Source: Ophiothrix spiculata (lineage: Eukaryota; Echinodermata; Ophiuroidea; Amphilepidida; Ophiotrichidae). Taken from it: DNA of 26,633 nt. How positions within the stretch are numbered: the stretch's first letter is position 1; each line of letters begins with the position of its first letter. Location: the NCBI GenBank assembly GCA_000969725.1, contig JXSR01S041668.1; one strand, given 5' to 3'. The notes beneath the pieces were generated by a model. That model was not told the origin of the DNA. It made no database searches and saw only the letters and a list, made by a program, of their open reading frames with translations. Shown in pieces: positions 1 through 10,387 of the stretch. A program made the translations under genes and the position numbers.

Positions 1-1654
1 TACAATCTTTAATTTCCAGTTTGATTCCATAAGATGTTAAAAAATTACAAGTAGACTTGTCTGAGGGCTGAAGTCTGTAATTAATCATTACATCCCTCTT
101 TGTGTATTCAAGACATGTGTCTGAACTAGAGGTCAGTAAATAGACCTACTTATCAACCAACTGAATATCCAAGTGATGCTGATTGATAAATAGTTCACTG
201 CAATCTGAAAATTACAAATACTCTTTCTGCGTTAAACGTTATGTTGTAGGTTAAAGTTAAAGTCCCGATATTCAGCTTATTTTGAAAATATTAGATTTAG
301 GAAACAGAACGAAACTTATAAGGTTGTAGTAATTTTCATTTTGTTTGTGGAATGTATTGAAAGAAGGTCATCTTTATCAATGAGGCAAAACATTCGAACA
401 TAACAAATTGCCAAATATAATACAATACAGTGACAAACTAGAAGGACGTATAACAAGAACTAATGTACTAACTAACATGCCGATTCACAAACAAATTATG
501 AATCTTTTGGCAAAAGAAATAGTAATGTAGTTAATCTCTAGACAAGCTTGGAAGTAAAAATTGATTTTTTTAATACGATGTAAAAGTAATCAAGGTCTTT
601 CTCGAATTTAAGTCCGCCTTCTATAGACCATTACGGAATTAGGGTTTAACTAATGTTACTGTACAACCCGGCCAGTAAGATCAGGGGACTGTTATTCCTA
701 TTATACCGATAATTAAACTACTGTACAATTATTAAGAAATCAAATTGTGATGTTCGTACATTTGATACTCGACTTAATTCGACAGATTCAACTCTTCTGG
801 TATATATGATTATTTAAAAAAAAATCATTTTGCATATTTTATATATTAGTCTGAATTTCAGTTTTAAAGGCATTAGCCACGATTATCAAACTGAAGTTCA
901 ACTTTCCTCAACACCTACTGATTTTATTGTATTTTTAGAAAGTACTTCCAACTACTACTAATATCCATAACCATTTTGGTTGAACTTGAACATTAGACAA
1001 GACAATTGTTTGTTCTTTGAATTTCTTATTCTTCGGAGAATGAGAAATTTAGTGATAGTGTTTCTAGGAATATATTACTAAATTCTTAAAAGTTAAACTT
1101 CTTTGTATTTTAGTGAAGAGATCATTTGTTATGTGTATTTCAATTTCCTAAAGAATAATGTTCACTTTTAAATCAACAGAAGTACATTTGGAATCTCAAA
1201 CATTAGAAAAATAAAAACACTGCTGATAGAAGCCCAAGAATGAATTTTGCTTAAAATTGTCTTTTTAGAGCAAGTGATATGATTTTGTTGGTTTGTTTGG
1301 ATTCTATTAAGGTCTTCATTCAAATACGTTTTCACAAAATATTTCATACCCAGGTGAATCATGGCTAATGCCTTTAAACAGATATTAAAAGTGCGGCAAA
1401 TTGTAATATTTTAACATTTTGTATTTTCCAAAAGACCCTTGCATTAAAATAACGAAGTGATTGCACAAAGCTAGAAGATACTTAATGTTAATATGAACTG
1501 GTACCTTCGAAAACACGAAGTTACGAAATTAAACTACTCGTAGCTTTGATGCTACTTGCTTTTAGCAGTTTGATTTGTATGGATCATTTGATTTGTTGAG
1601 TTTATAGATATAGTATTATACCGACCGTGAAGTTTCCGCTAATTACAATCTGAT
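1..1654. other. Unique AT-rich non-coding stretch upstream of the array
   Basis: No exon, RNA gene or repeat shared with the rest of the window is supported here. The longest frames are about 64 codons and low in complexity. It is probably intron or intergenic sequence. A boundary with the tandem array is placed near 1655, where similarity to 8960 onward begins. Confidence 0.5.
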
Positions 1655-2860
1655 AACTTGTGTAATACTTGGTATCAAAATGGTTAATACTGTTGAAATA
1701 ATCTTGGTGCGATGAAAAAAATAGATATATCTTGAACATAGTGTACAACCCTGGTGATCCTACGGTAATAGGCTCGCATGCATTCAGCTGCGACACCTTT
1801 TACTAGAATATGCAATGCAGCAAAGTGAATAGCAGGAAACCTTCAAGTGTCTTCAGCAACTCGGGTGAAGCTTTAAAATAGATTAAAGCGGAAATACAAT
1901 TTGCAATGTCATTTCATGAATAACTGAGAGCAAACAATCCTTCAAAGGATCCTGTTAATAGCAGCAATACTTGTTTCAGTAGCAAGTAAAGTACCCTGCT
2001 ATGTAGGTCAAGTCAAGAGTCAAGCTGATAGTAAATATGTCGTTCTTTAATGGTTTCTATTATGGTCACAGTCTATTAACAATATCCGAGGTGCTATGGT
2101 CATCTAATCACACCTGTTTGAAGTTAAGATCAGGATGTTTTTCAGGATATCAAAGTAATATGACCTGTTTGAGATTTACTTATCCATAAAGTTCAGATGT
2201 AAGCTTTTAATCAAGGATTGCATTTCAAGATTAACTCACCTTTTACTTTCAACCACTTGTAGGTTTATATAATAATCTCCTATGCACTGCTACCCAGTTT
2301 CTCCTGTTTAATCATGCTAACTATAGCCTTGGGTTATATGTTGAAAGAGCAAACATTTTGTAGCAAAGGTGAATGGCTTTACCTGCCATCTGGTATCGGT
2401 AGCTTATGGATTAAATATTGACAAAGGAAAAACAAACTGCTTGATATTAAAACTTTCAGAAGTGTAGGTAATATTTACTTAAAATCATGATTTTTTAAAA
2501 TTTATTCAATATTTGAAATAGGTAGGTGTAACAATGTGATTTACGAATATCAATGCTGTTCAATCTCGGGGTCCCGGTGAATGCTCTCATTCTTTTCTTT
2601 CAATGTGATTCATGCTGCAGTAATTATCTGCTCATACAGTTAAACACGCCAAACGACAGATCGTATAAGCGGGTACTAGGTATTATTGCAAAATGTCAGC
2701 ACTTGACATGCATAACACACCATTATGCTAGCAATATCACGATGTTAAATTCGTGAAATATACTGACATGAATTTGTTAATTTCTGCAGACAGAAATTCT
2801 TCCCCTTGTGAAGATGAAAATTCTTCCCCTCGTAGCCCAAAACTTAAATACATCTTTTTC

Positions 2861-2930
2861 TGGCTAGGATTTGAACTTGGAACCTCCTGTTCACCAAGTG
2901 GATGTTTTGACAACTGATTCATCGTAATGA
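2861..2930 (-). repeat. tRNA-like SINE head in W (copy 1)
   Basis: Read on the minus strand, the segment ends in a B-box-like GGTTCCAAGTTCAAATC and is preceded by an anticodon-arm-like CTTGGTGAACAGG and a CAGTTGTC A-box-like stretch. Homologues are at 12151-12220 and 18761-18830 with better B boxes. It is a probable relic of a tRNA-derived SINE carried in the ancestral unit, not a working tRNA: acceptor pairing is absent and stems mismatch. It also explains the similar minus-strand frames around QLSEHPLGEQ in three copies. Confidence 0.4.
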
Positions 2931-3209
2931 GAAGCTCTAGTTTATATCTCAAGCACTAGATCTAAAGGCTTCCAACTTAAATCTATGATGCTATTCACTT
3001 TTCTTTTCAGGACAGGAAAAAAGTTCTCGGCCTGGATATACCACTTACTGGACCACCTAATTCAGCTTTAAACCACGTATATCTACAATTCTTTAAAGAG
3101 AAGGCATACGTATAATTTTATCTCGCTAAACCGAATCATATATGGTCAATTTGTACTAAGTTCAAGAAGTGATATGTGCGGCTGGTGGAGTCGAAATTGA
3201 AATCAAAAT

Positions 3210-3290
3210 CCGAATTGTCGCCAAGGATTTGAACCAAAGACATCGACTTTGTAAACGAGAAGTGAGGAGAACGTCGATTTGAGCTGAAGA
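3210..3290 (-). repeat. Second tRNA-like B-box relic in X (copies 1, 3, 4)
   Basis: On the minus strand this segment contains TGGTTCAAATCC followed by a 3' half of tRNA type. Equivalents lie at about 14080-14155 (TTGGTTCAAATCCGTGCCGAC in parts) and 19600-19670, the latter with one B-box change. Only the T-arm half is convincing. It is probably a decayed SINE in the ancestral unit. Confidence 0.3.
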
Positions 3291-3360
3291 CTTTATTACA
3301 AAAGACAAAACTATAAGCGGTTAACTTAGCTTATTTTTCTTTGTCTTCTTTGTCTTTTTT

Positions 3361-4141
3361 AATGCTGTAAATAATGTAACATTAAATGAGAAATAACTTA
3401 AACTCAGAGAATCGATTGAAAATATAACTATTTTATAGTATACAATATAATCATAAATGCTTATTTTTCATTCATTGCCTTACATCGTTATGATTTTTGA
3501 TTTATTTCGCTTCAGCACGTCATGTTATTAACTTTTTATTACCATAAAATCTGTCTCAATTTCATCTCTGAAAGATGTGCATTAATTTTTACATAGTCAT
3601 GTGATACCATTTCTTGGTATTCCGTGATACTTCAAATATATAGAATATCATTAACCATTGGCATGAGCATTGTAGTACAAGGTCCTATCATATGACCATT
3701 TTGGCATGCACTAATGACTATCTTGTTTTCACACAATGTGTAATTTATTAATGTTGTAAATAATGTAACATTAAAAGAGAAATATCTTAAACTCAGAGAA
3801 TCGATTGAAAATATTCTATATTATATAATATACAATATAATCACAAATATCCATTTTTCATTCATTGCTTTACATCGTTATGGTATTTTATTTATGCAAC
3901 TGCAGCACGTCATGTTATTTACATTTTATTACCATGAAATCTGTCTCATTTTCATCTCTGAAAGATGTGCATTCATATTTTTACATAGTCATGTGATACC
4001 TTCATTGGTATTCCCTGATATTCTAAATATATAGAGTATCATTAACTATTGGCATGAGCATTGTATTGCAAAGTCCTATCATATAACCATTTTGGCATGC
4101 ACTAATGACTATCTTGTTTTCAAACAATGTATAGTTTTATT
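3361..4141 (+). repeat. Local direct duplication of block V in copy 1
   Basis: Two roughly 390-bp repeats lie head to tail (about 3361-3751 and 3752-4141). Each starts near GTAAATAATGTAACATTAAA and ends in ACTAATGACTATCTTGTTTTC. Copies 3 and 4 have a single version, so the extra repeat arose in copy 1 or was lost in the others. No open frame is preserved. Confidence 0.85.
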
Positions 4142-4519
4142 GTTTTTGTGCATGTTCATAGACGTTACATAAACAAATACCCGTAGAGTGTTCATCTTTC
4201 TCTCTCTACCAAAATGACTATGTAAACGCTTGTGTTTTTTCTAATATCCTATTAAGCTTGTGGAAATTTAGCAGCTGTTTTACTAGTGTTTAAATACGTA
4301 CAGCTCGGAGGAAAATGAATGGTCAAGAAACATTTGAAATCCAACAAAAGAAGACCTTTAGATTTGATTAGAATCGCTAAGTTGTTTTTCAATTTCTAAG
4401 GGAATATCGCTTACTAGCAATCCTTTCTAGCATCAACGTACTTGAAACATCACATGATAAGACTACCTAACCATTTTAATCAATTGGCGGAATAATGTGT
4501 TCAGCTTGAATCTACTCAA

Positions 4520-4852
4520 TTGAGAAAAATCTATAGAAGCTTACAAAAACACACTCAATACCTCATTTGCTGCGTTCTTCACGTCATTTCTGACATCTTA
4601 ACACAAAGTATCTCTGTCAGTTGCGAGCCTTGTATGCTGCTGGCAATGCTATCGTTGTCATGCACCTTTGCCGCTGGAGCTCCTTACTTTGTGTACTCAA
4701 TCCCACCTGCTCTTTGGTTGAGCGACGTGAACTTAGACACAGACATGACAGTCAAAATACCAAGAAATCAATTCGACGACAGTGCGTGCAATTGCAAGGA
4801 ACGATTGATAAAGTTTATTATAGTTTATTTAATATTACAGACTTTAGATTAA
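4520..4852 (+). other. Exon-like open frame in U (copy 1), possible membrane-protein fragment
   Basis: A 110-codon frame starts with ATG, but a likely acceptor (TCTCTGTCAG, ending 4620) lies inside it; if used, the coding part would be about 4621-4810. That part encodes a hydrophobic stretch (AMLSLSCTFAAGAPYFVYS), then a polar loop ending DDSACNCKE. The layout recalls a transmembrane helix and cysteine-bearing loop of organic anion transporters (SLCO), but the likeness is weak and from memory. An alternative frame (79 codons) is also open. No good donor follows. It is nearly identical to 20635-20958; most differences there change the residue in this frame, which argues against strong coding constraint. 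Confidence 0.25.
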
Positions 4853-5448
4853 ACTGTTAACTTGATCAAAAACTACTGTATATTCTTCCGGAAAAAATGT
4901 TGTTGAAAAAATAGATACGAGTGGTTGCATTTGTAAAGACGGACATTTGAAGAAGTTTTCTACGCTTTCCTTAAACAATGCATTTCATAGCTCGTTTCCC
5001 GATGTACAGTTACAGTATTGTCCTTACGTTTTGCGTACGCCTTTATAATTTTTTTGTAACATGTAAAAATGCAACCGTAGCTAGTTTAATGCAATTTCTG
5101 TTCAACAATTATCCCTTGCATTTTATTAAAGGTATTGTTTCTACTCCAAGGTACCTTAATGAAATATCAACGGTATTTCTTGGCACGTAAGAATGGTATA
5201 TTAATTGCTTAGGACAAAACAGTCAGAAGGAAGGTCCAGTCTAGTCTGACAGGTAGTGGTCAATTACTTCAGAAAAAAGAGTTCAAATGGAATGCTTTAT
5301 GCCAGATGTTTTATTGTATTATTGCTGAAATTGATGACCATGTAATGGACGTCCCAAGATCTGATAACACTAAAATAATCCCATGGGTTTAAGTTGTACA
5401 TAATTGTAATGTTTAAACTGTCTTTAATTCTCCATCAGACAGTATTAA

Positions 5449-5667
5449 TCATTGCCGAAGGCTTGTTACTTCATCAAATGGTTCAAAGTACTGACAAGGG
5501 AAAAGCAAACGTGAATAAACATGTATGTGCGAATAAGTTAAGACTTGAAAAAAATCGGGAGAAACGACTATGTATATCTCGTAGATCAATTGTATGTATT
5601 TTTTAATACGCAATTTGCCGTATATAGTACTCATTCTGAAGTACTTTAGCTCAAATGAAATATACAA
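5449..5667 (-). other. Conserved minus-strand open frame in T (copy 1)
   Basis: The frame runs 72 codons and ends LRQ-stop. The same frame is open in copy 3 (15114-15431) and in the partial copy 4 (about 21567-21650). Between copies 1 and 3 many differences are conservative (D/E, R/K, M/I, F/Y, F/L). Upstream, the frame continues in similar sequence through NDNCAKTFSPDGLY in both copies. The opposite strand is also open for 55-70 codons in all three copies, so the coding strand, if any, is unclear. Family not recognised. Confidence 0.25.
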
Positions 5668-6575
5668 GCCGTCAGGGGAAAAGGTCTTGGCACAATTGTC
5701 ATTGATTTTACATGCTTTCCCCGTTCCCCACTCAATGTTGATACAACATTAAAACAGGGGTTGGGAAGGGGTGGTCAGGTTAGTTTTTATTGCCTTCAAA
5801 GTTTTCCATCTCTTACTGTAGTTTCTTGTGTTTTAAACAGATGAATGGACCTGAAAAGACTCAAATGTTCCAACGACTTTTTTCCTTGATTGTAGATAAA
5901 AATCATTAAGAAATCACCAGAGATTTCTTCGAATCTCCCTATCTACTCACAGTAATCAAATTTTATCCTTTAAGGGATTTAACAAAACACCTCCAGACGA
6001 GACTTTTTACTTTTGAAAACACTACTTCGATACAGCATATATTTTTATTGAGATCTAAATTTGTCGTTAATGAGACTGAGAACGTGATATTTGTGATGAA
6101 TTAACTTAAAGGGTTAATTTGATTGTCATTGAAAAGCTAGAAACTATAAATAAAGGATAAATATACAACTAGACGCAGGCAAGATTGAATGAGATTACGT
6201 TATATTCAAAGATTTCTTCCTCTCAAAATATTTACAGATTGTTGTTGACATATTTTGATACCAAAATCAGTTATTTAAACTTTTAAAACTATTTGTTTTA
6301 TACATGTATAATGTTTAGTTCGCGAACATTAGTTATGTGTGACAGACATGTAAATATTCGTAGGTTTTCATTTCATTTTAGAATCTTTATATACAAAAGT
6401 ATGTTTATGTTACATCTGGCATTTTCGAAAGAAAAAAACCCACACACAATATAAAACAATCTAAGCGTATACTGATCACTAGTGCCTGTGTAATGAAATA
6501 CAGCGTCCGTGCGTTCTAGGTACTTTTCAATTGTGTAGAACGTACTTGTACAGGTGCGATTAATAAATCATTGGT

Positions 6576-6840
6576 TGCGACTTATTCCGTGTAGTTTAAT
6601 TAGACCTGGACTCCTGGTTATGGGAGACACCAAGTTTCATTACACCGGCCATAGGTACTACCCTGCTTCTTTTTGGTGATAACATGAATTGATAATATAT
6701 TACTTTATTACTTTAGAAACTTTGATAATTTTATTTAAAACTTATATTATGATCATTAAGTGAAAATGACCGAGGCCAAAATACCTGTAGATCACTTGAC
6801 TGTTGTGTGTATATACCTACCAATGACTAGTTTTCTAAAT
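6576..6840 (+). repeat. Block Y, shared by copies 1, 2 and 3
   Basis: Begins near GCGACTTATTCCGTGTAG and includes TACACCGGCCATAGGTAC and GATCACTTGACTGTTGTG. Repeated at 8584-8790 (5' truncated) and 16384-16660. It always closes a unit and is followed by a different insertion each time: a foldback element at 6846, a palindromic piece at 8802, and a SINE at 16684. An AATAAA at about 6562 (AATAAATGATTG in copy 3) lies just upstream. It could be a former poly(A) signal, but that is unsupported otherwise. Confidence 0.7.
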
Positions 6841-6845
6841 TTTGT

Positions 6846-7350
6846 AGTCCATGAATTAAACTTTTAGATACCGTTTGTTTCATTTCAATCGGTAAAGTAC
6901 AACAAAAGGTATGCTTTGTCAAATATTTGCAAAATTGTCTGATCCAGTTTCACGAGTTTGTAAGTTCCCTTTGAATGAAGCTCTATTGAGTATTGTCATT
7001 GATCTGCTCATTCAACCGTAATATGTTTACCCATTTATTACGTAGATTCTTTCTTTTATCTGTGCTGAAAAATGAAAAAAATTGATGTAAAAATAAGACA
7101 TTATATGATACGTTTTCCAAGGTGACCTGTTTTTATTCTCTTCAGAAACACTCATACTTTATGGCCATAATCATGAAATTGGACCAGACAAAAATCCAAC
7201 AAAATATTTGATAAAACATAACTTGTTGTATTCTACTGATTGAAATGAAACAAACGGTATCTAAAAGTTCAATTCATTGGCTATAGAATGCAATCTTTAC
7301 AAAGCTTCGTACTATCTGTTAAACTCAAGAAAATTCTCTGGGACATCCTG
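6846..7350. mobile_element. Foldback element family A, left-truncated
   Basis: The right end GGGACATCCTG is followed by TA, matching the intact relative at 9290-9844. The left arm starts about 100 bp inside the expected tip but still pairs with the right arm across CTTTTAGATACCGTTTGT and its complement. No transposase is visible. Non-autonomous; its TA ends and CAGGGTGTCC-like tip suggest Tc1/mariner mobilisation. Confidence 0.65.
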
Positions 7351-7352
7351 TA

Positions 7353-8790
7353 ACTAATTGGTTAATACTGTTGAAATAAGCTGGGCGCAATGGAAAAAAT
7401 GGAAATATCTTAAACATAGTGTACCAGTCTTGTGAATCTACAGTGAAAGGCTCTTATCACAGTAACAGCCACGACGCCTTTTACTGGAAAATACCATGCA
7501 GCAAATTGAATAGCAGGAAACCTTCCAAGTGTCTTCAGCTACTTGGGTGAAGCTTTCAAAAAGATAAAAGCGGAAATACCATTTGCAATGTCATTTCATG
7601 AATAACTGAGAGCAAACAATCCTTCAAAGAATCCTGTTAATAGCAGCAATACTTGTTTCAGTAGCAAGTAAAGTACCCTGCTATGTAGGTCAAGTCAAGC
7701 TGCCAGTAAATACTTCGTTCTTTAATGGTTTCTATTATGGTCACAGTCTATTAACGATATCCGAGATGGTATGGTCATCTAATCACACCTGTTTGAAGTT
7801 AAGATCAGGATGTTTATCAGGATATCAGAGTAATATGACCTGTATGAGATTTACTAGAAGTCAACCTTATCCATAAAGTTCACATGTAAGCTTTTAATCA
7901 AGGATTGTATTTCAAGATTAACTCACCTTTTACTTTCAACCACTTGCAGGTTTATATAATAATCTCTTTTACACTACCACCCAATTTCTCTTCTTAAACC
8001 ATTCTTATAGCCTTGGGTTATATGTTGAAAGAGCAAACATTTTGTAGCAAAGCTGAATTGCGTTACCTGCCATCTGGTATCGGTAGCTTACGGATAAAAT
8101 ATTGACAAAGGAAAAACAAGCTGCTTGATATTAAACTTTTACTAGTTTAGGTAATAATTACTTAAAATCATGATTTTTTAAATGGTATTCATTATTTTAA
8201 ATAGGTGGGTAAATGGTATTTATTATTTTAAATAGGAAGGTGTATCGTTACACCTTCCTATTTAAAATAATGAATTTACGAATATCAATGACGCTTAATC
8301 TCGGTGTCCCAGTGAATGCTCTCATTTTTTTCTTTCAATGTGATTCATGCTGCAGTAATTATCTGCCTTATACAGTTCAGCAAGCCAAACGACAGTCGTA
8401 TAATTGGGTACTAGGTATTGTTGCAAAATGTCAACACCTGAACGTGCCTAACACACCATAATGCTTACAATTTCACAATATTAAAGTCGTGAAATATACT
8501 GACATGAATTTGTTAATTACTGCAGACAGAATTCGTCCCCTTGTGAAGATGAAAATTCTTCCCCTCGTAGCCGAAAACTCTAGATTATATCTCATTACAC
8601 CGGCCATAGGTACTAACTACCCTGCTTCTAAATGGTTATAGCATGAATTTAGAATATATTACTTTAGAAAATATGATGATTTTATTTAAATTTATGTTAT
8701 GATCATTGAGTGAGAATAACCGAGGCCAAAATCCCTGTAGATCACTTGACTGTTGTGTGTATATACCTACAAATGACTAGTTTCTAAACA
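7353..8790 (+). repeat. Tandem array copy 2, truncated (W joined to Y)
   Basis: W at 7353-8583 matches 1680-2840 closely. It then jumps directly into Y (8584-8790), skipping the X-V-U-T blocks. The junction lies around 8580, where the sequence moves from the CCCCTCGTAGCC motif of W into TACACCGGCCATAGG of Y. This is a roughly 3.7-kb internal deletion relative to copy 1. A new inverted duplication at 8222-8271 is specific to this copy. Confidence 0.8.
8222..8271. repeat. Perfect 23-bp inverted repeat with a 4-nt loop
   Basis: Arms 8222-8244 and 8249-8271 are exactly complementary around TCGT. The other three W copies have a single-arm version here (AATAGGTAGGTGTAAC then GATGTGATTTACG). The region upstream also repeats ATTATTTTAAATAGG at about 8191. 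This looks like a templated inverted duplication in copy 2. Confidence 0.85.
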
Positions 8791-8801
8791 CTGAGGTTCG
8801 T

Positions 8802-8955
8802 ATTCCAGAAAGGTGTTTAGCTAAATCAAGGTTTTATTTCTCATCAACAGCACGATTCATTGAACTGTTACGCTTGAAAGCCGCAATGGTGCGTATCATT
8901 CCTGAACAGTTGATGCGCAGTTAAACAATGGTTTAACTAAACATCTTTCTTTAAA
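8802..8955. repeat. Imperfect inverted repeat, probable small foldback element
   Basis: AGAAAGGTGTTTAGCTAAAT near 8815 is mirrored by AACTAAACATCTTTCT ending about 8950. It sits between block Y of copy 2 and the start of copy 3. There is no coding content. A non-autonomous DNA element is likely but the ends are not sharp. Confidence 0.4.
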
Positions 8956-8980
8956 GTTAAAACTTGTGTAATGCCTGGTA

Positions 8981-9287
8981 TTATTATTATTATTATTATT
9001 TATTATCTTTATACAGGGTGGCCCGTATCAGCAAAAAGCTATTCTCACTCTGGGCCCTATTTACAAGTATAATCGTAATAAAATAATACAATATAAAAAT
9101 TTGAACCATTTACATGAGAATACAAAAACATCAAAAACAGCTTCACCATTTAAAAGCACATGTATAAAAGTATATCAAAATAAAAAATCATATATAAATG
9201 TACCAACTTTTAAACATTTAAACTTGTCAGTGAGATATACAACATCAATACTTATCATAAAACAGAAAATGATTCAATATTAACAGG
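8981..9287 (-). mobile_element. 3' end of a CR1/L2-like LINE, minus strand
   Basis: A (TTA)n tract (8981-9003) is followed by TTTATACAGGGTGGCCCGTA and a GGGCCC segment. Read on the minus strand this is a 3' terminus (GGGCCACCCTGTATAAA) with an AAT-type microsatellite tail, as seen in CR1/L2-group LINEs. It interrupts the W start: GCCTGGTA at 8973-8980 continues in copy 1 directly into W. No reverse transcriptase is present, so this is a 5'-truncated insertion. Family assignment is from memory. Confidence 0.45.
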
Positions 9288-9289
9288 TA

Positions 9290-9844
9290 CAGGGTGTCCC
9301 AGAAAAAACCCTTACAATCTGTGCGTGTTATTTTCTTTGGTTTAACGGATTGTTGAAAAGTATGTAAAGATATGCTTTGTCAAATATTTAACTGCAAAAT
9401 ATTCTGGTCCAATTTCACGAGTTTGTATGTTCCCCTTTAATGAAGCTCTATTGAGTATTGTCATTGATCTGGCCATTCGACCGTAATAATGTTTACTTAT
9501 TTATTACGTACAAGCTCTCTTTTATCTGTGCTGAAAAAATGAACAAATTTGATGTTAATATAAGACAGATATGATAAATTTTCCAAGGTGACCCATTTTT
9601 ATTCTATTCAGAAACACCCCTACCTTATTGCCAATAATCATGAAATTGGACCAGAAAAAAATTCCACCCAAATATTTGATAAAACATAACTTGTGTTGTA
9701 AACTACCGATTGAAATGAAACAAACGGTATCTAAAAGTACAATTTATTGGCTAAAAACGCAATCTTTACAAAGTGTCTTACTATCTGTTAAATCCAAGAA
9801 AATTGCACGCAAAGATTGTAAGGTTTTTTTTGTGGGACATCCTG
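9290..9844. mobile_element. Foldback element family A, full length (555 bp), TA-flanked
   Basis: Both ends are flanked by TA (9288-9289, 9845-9846). The tips are CAGGGTGTCCC and, inverted, CAGGATGTCCC. Inverted similarity extends about 170 bp inward (CTTACAATCT, TCAAATATTT, GGTCCAATTTCA) with an internal deletion in the left arm. The plus-strand frame at 9628-9873 crosses the element's right arm and is not a gene. The tip and TA duplication fit non-autonomous Tc1/mariner-type elements. Copy 1 gives an approximate empty site near 1673. Confidence 0.75.
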
Positions 9845-9873
9845 TATCTAAATGGTTAATACTGTTGAAATAA

Positions 9874-10019
9874 AGGCTCTGTCACACATCACGAAACGTA
9901 CGAATAACGAACTAATAACGTACACTGGTTTGGTCATAGAAATACATGTAATCGATTACCAAACAAATGAACGTTATAAGTACGTTATTCACACGGTACG
10001 GTGATGTGTGACATCGCCT
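9874..10019. mobile_element. 146-bp MITE with TAA target duplication
   Basis: The ends AGGCTCTGTCACACATCAC and, inverted, AGGCGATGTCACACATCAC are flanked by TAA (9871-9873 and 10020-10022). Copies 1, 2 and 4 carry the uninterrupted GTTGAAATAA then GCTGG or equivalent, which proves insertion. The centre is also partly palindromic (GTACGAATAACG and complement). A 3-bp TAA duplication is typical of PIF/Harbinger. Confidence 0.8.
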
Positions 10020-10387
10020 TAAGCTGGGCGCAACGGAAAAAATGAATACCGTATATCTTAAACATAATGTACCAACCTTGTGAATCTACAGTGAAAGGCT
10101 CTTATGTGCTACAGCCACGACGCCTTTTACTAGAAAATACAATGCAGCAAATGGAATAGCAGGAAACATTCAAGTGTCTTCAGCTACTCGGGTGAAGCTT
10201 TAAAAAAGATAAAAGCGGAAATACCACTTGCAATGTCATTTCATGAATAACTTAGAGCAAAACAATCCTTCAAAGAATCCTGTTAATAGCAGCAATACTT
10301 GTTTTAGTAGCAAGCAAAGTACCCTGCTATGTAGGTCAAGTCAAGAGTCAAGCTGCTAGTAAATATGTCGTTCTTTAATGGTTTCTA

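Larger units (their letters stand above)
1655..6840 (+). repeat. Tandem array copy 1 (blocks W-X-V-U-T-Y)
   Basis: The most complete unit of a large tandem duplication. Approximate blocks: W 1655-2962, X 2963-3340, V 3341-4330 (internally duplicated), U 4331-5415, T 5416-6575, Y 6576-6840. W recurs in all four copies; X and V in copies 1, 3 and 4; U in 1 and 4; T in 1, 3 and part of 4; Y in 1, 2 and 3. Order and orientation are the same in each copy, so this is a head-to-tail segmental duplication and not dispersed repeats. This copy lacks the 12246-12625 type transposon and the mariner-like insertion, and so provides their empty sites. Confidence 0.85.

Noticed and set aside
2553-2756. Open frames NLGVPVNALI... 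shared by W in copies 1 and 2
   Set aside because: Copies 3 and 4 have indels and changes that break the frame, for example around 11930-11950, and the sequence is part of the duplicated non-coding unit.
2737-2952. Minus-strand frames with QLSEHPLGEQ and related peptides in three copies
   Set aside because: Explained by the tRNA-like SINE head. The similarity follows the nucleotide repeat, with frame changes between copies.
3011-3114. Possible exon after TTCTTTTCAG with frame KVLGLDIPLTGPPN
   Set aside because: The counterparts at about 13838 and 19370 carry frameshifts and a stop in the aligned frame and no donor fits. At most a relic.
5700-5770. C-rich then G-rich tract (CCCCGTTCCCC and GGGGTTGGGAAGGGG) as a regulatory hairpin or quadruplex
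   Set aside because: Pairing is imperfect, the G runs vary between copies 1 and 3, and nothing nearby shows a transcript end or promoter.
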